The translations under genes and the position numbers were made by a program. 64,000 nucleotides of DNA from Rallus limicola (Eukaryota; Chordata; Aves; Gruiformes; Rallidae): positions 5,569,001 to 5,633,000 of the forward strand of contig JAKCOZ010000020.1 of NCBI GenBank assembly GCA_022605955.1, read 5' to 3'. Below the pieces are notes generated by a model that did no database searches, was not told the DNA's origin, and saw only the letters and a program-made list of their open reading frames with translations. Position 1 is the first letter of the stretch. Each line of letters starts with the position of its first letter. Below, piece after piece: positions 36,318 through 64,000 of this stretch.

Positions 36318-37618
36318 AGGGCAGCAGTATGAGGAACTGGACCCCAGCTGCCCTCTGAGAAAGAAATGGGCTAGGAAGCTGGTGCTTCCTAACAAAGGCA
36401 AGGCCAGAGGTTACAAGAGGAGAAGCGCGTGCTCATGGGGCAGGTTCTTCCACTGTGCTCTGCGCAAATGACCTCACCCATTTAGCACAGGCATCCGTGT
36501 AAAGCCTAACAGGCCTCTTGCCCCCAGCTCTCCTGGCTGCAGTGGGCCAGCTTGGAAGGTTTGCTGGCATGAGTGCAGTCCATGTGTGCTGAAGACGCTA
36601 TAAATAATGGGGGGAAGAGCTGGAGCTGGAGATAAGAGCTGAGCGCTGAAGGGGGTTCTGACAGCTGCGGCCCAGGGCTTTGGAGCAGAGCTGGGCTTGC
36701 TTAGAACAACACTACCATAGTAGGAAGCATCCCCAAGCAGCTCAGCCCTACAGCTTAGTGCATCCTCCAGCATCTTGCAGTTCAGCTGGAGGCTGGAATT
36801 CACCCCTTGTATTTTTAAACCTCAGGCTGTTGCGGTTGAAGGGGCTCAGATGTGTCACCTCGTTTGGATAAGGCTGGTGGCTAGCAGCGCGCTGTACTGC
36901 AGGCTGGAGGGCGAGAGGCATTACGTTTAATTTAAAACACATTCCTGAAGTTGGCTGAAGGTTCTTCTTTGGAGACGCTCCCCCTCCTCTGACTCCAAAC
37001 AAAACTTAGTTTATGGCTTTGGAGCGGAGCATTACAGACACTTGGAAGCCCAGCTCTTCCCCTGGGAGAGCTTTAACCTTGCCTAACACCGAACACGGAC
37101 GCCTGTGCTGTGAGCTGGCAGAACAACTCAGGGGTTGGGGAACAGAGTAAAGCCACAGCCGAGCAAAGCTAAGCCTGGGTAGGCGTTTGGTTCATCTTCC
37201 TTTTCCCCTATGGCAGGGGGAAGAGGCTATCAGCTACTTCAGGCTGGGGCAATTTAGAAACTAGAAAAGGACAAAAAAAAAAAAATTAAAGATGTAATTG
37301 GGAAAGAAATGTTTATTTTAAGTTTCTCAGAGGGGTTTTACAAACAATGGAGCATTTTAAAAAAATTGAGTGATCAAAATACTTGACAGTGTCCCTTAAA
37401 CACACACACAAGCCCCTGGACAGAGGAAATCACACCAGCGCGGAGGTCAATACTGCTGGAAGAGCAGCTGGCATCTGCATAGTTCTAGGAGGAAAGACTG
37501 CAATGGTAGTGGTGCTAGTAAGTGTCATCCTGGCATGAATGTAAGAGTGCTGAAGTATGTACGCGTGTACCTGCGGAAAACAAAGTGCATAAAATAACAC
37601 GCCAAGTATGTATTGTAG

Positions 37619-37630
37619 AATAAATTTATT
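37619..37630. terminator. ATP2A2: Palindromic polyadenylation signal AATAAATTTATT
   Basis: A 12-bp palindrome that reads AATAAA on both strands. On the minus strand it is the first canonical signal after the SERCA2a stop, about 770 nt downstream. The plus-strand copy has no obvious transcript to serve. Confidence 0.6.
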
Positions 37631-37786
37631 TACCCCATACAAATGAAACTAGGTGTGATGCTTCTTACTGTCAGCATGTAAATAGACAACTGATCTTATT
37701 TACAACTTCTAAAGGTCACACATGCAGTTGTGGTAACCGGCTACGGTGGTGGGTCGCTTTTTAGCTAAATGCATCACGCTGTTTTG

Positions 37787-37794
37787 TATTGCAC
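37787..37794 (-). promoter_or_regulatory. ATP2A2: miR-25/32/92/363 8-mer seed match, distal
   Basis: A second minus-strand GTGCAATA, about 605 nt after the SERCA2a stop and upstream of the palindromic poly(A) signal. It would therefore be present in both predicted 3'UTR lengths. Confidence 0.6.
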
Positions 37795-38196
37795 CAACAT
37801 CTGTCTTACTGCCTTAGACTTAAATAAGTTACATTACAGTGCAAAAGAGGTCGATTTGCACACATGATTTAAAAAAAAAAAATCCAAAGTTATGAACTGG
37901 AGGCTTACGGTCCAACATTCGTCTGTAATCTCGTCGATTAAGTTTATAAATAGGATAGCATTGTACATAAGCCGTTAGAGAGTAGTACGTCTGGGTGATA
38001 CAATACAGAGGTTTGTCTACAACCAAAGGCATGCATTATTTCTGATATTGTACACTTTATAAACTGACAGTTTACATACAGAAATATGGAAAATTGGCTG
38101 ACAGCTCCGCAATTCTTGTTCAAGGATAAACAAACTCTTCTCCATGCAGCATGGAACCCAAACTTCTCTGGAGAGAGTTTCCAATTCGGTAAGCTA

Positions 38197-38204
38197 TATT
38201 GCAC
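38197..38204 (-). promoter_or_regulatory. ATP2A2: miR-25/32/92/363 8-mer seed match, proximal
   Basis: The minus strand reads GTGCAATA, the perfect 8-mer target of the AUUGCAC seed, about 195 nt after the SERCA2a stop. miR-25 is an established repressor of SERCA2a in mammalian heart; use of this site in birds is inferred. Confidence 0.6.
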
Positions 38205-38398
38205 GTTTGTACATCTGTATAATGAAGTCCTAATGGTAGCACACATTTCTTCCACAGAGAACACAATGAGTTTTGTTTTAGGGAAAAGCAAAGAATCTTT
38301 ACACATGATACATGCAGAAGTTTTGGTAGATGTGTTGCTAAAAACACATGCACGCAACAAAACAACCTTACATTTCTGCAAAATTGTTTAGGAAGCGA

Positions 38399-64000
<25,602 letters not shown>

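Larger units (their letters stand above)
28226..37311. other. Gene-free interval between the convergent ANAPC7 and ATP2A2 genes
   Basis: About 9 kb without a recognisable gene. The longest open frames (up to 142 codons) have low-complexity or repeat-like translations and no family resemblance. It holds a T18 tract at about 32404-32421, a duplicated 14-mer at 34742-34769, a GTT run at about 35020-35033, a GGA run at 35864-35882 and two short perfect hairpins at 36295-36390. G+C is higher from about 29.6 to 37 kb than in the flanking introns. It may hold noncoding RNA or regulatory DNA, but the sequence alone does not show either. Confidence 0.6.
37312..38398 (-). other. ATP2A2: SERCA2a 3'UTR
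   Basis: Sequence after the SERCA2a stop (TAA at 38399-38401 on the minus strand). Minus-strand AATAAA occurs at 37625-37630 and again at 37312-37317, giving two possible 3' ends. It contains two 8-mer matches to the miR-25/32/92/363 seed (37787-37794 and 38197-38204) and a Pumilio-type TGTAAATA (37697-37704). The 3' boundary is inferred from the hexamers only. Confidence 0.65.

Overview
This window is vertebrate nuclear DNA, almost certainly from a bird and probably a non-galliform one. It holds short GT-AG introns, CpG-island promoters, two fragments that read like avian CR1 LINE 3' ends, and one solo LTR of a type common in bird genomes. Five protein-coding genes can be rebuilt exon by exon. 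In every gene the joined exons keep frame and give the length expected for the family.

Layout from left to right. DENR (minus, coding 126-5808, 198 aa) shares a CpG-island promoter head to head with GPN3 (plus, 7211-10934, 284 aa). ARPC3 (plus, 12236-16663, 178 aa) and ANAPC7 (plus, 18633-26882, 565 aa) follow, each with its own CpG island. A stretch of about 10 kb without recognisable coding sequence (about 28.2-37.3 kb) separates ANAPC7 from the convergent gene ATP2A2/SERCA2 (minus). ATP2A2 covers 37.3 kb to the right edge, and its first exons (about 154 residues) lie beyond position 64000. Both alternative C-termini are present: the SERCA2b tail (43542-43811) and, 5.3 kb further downstream in the gene, the SERCA2a terminal exon (38399-38412).

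The order ATP2A2-ANAPC7-ARPC3-GPN3 is the human 12q24.11 order. DENR, however, is the head-to-head partner of GPN3 here, where humans have FAM216A. The genes are housekeeping genes of separate pathways and do not form a functional cluster: translation re-initiation (DENR), RNA polymerase assembly (GPN3), actin branching (ARPC3), mitotic ubiquitin ligation (ANAPC7) and ER/SR calcium uptake (ATP2A2).

I saw no prokaryote-like system, CRISPR array, intact mobile element or new coding system. The points most worth following are two GC-AG introns and a 20-nt exon in DENR, the DENR/GPN3 bidirectional promoter with a TCTCGCGAGA palindrome, a canonical G-quadruplex motif inside an 87-nt GPN3 intron, and two perfect 8-mer sites for the miR-25/92 seed family in the inferred SERCA2a 3'UTR.
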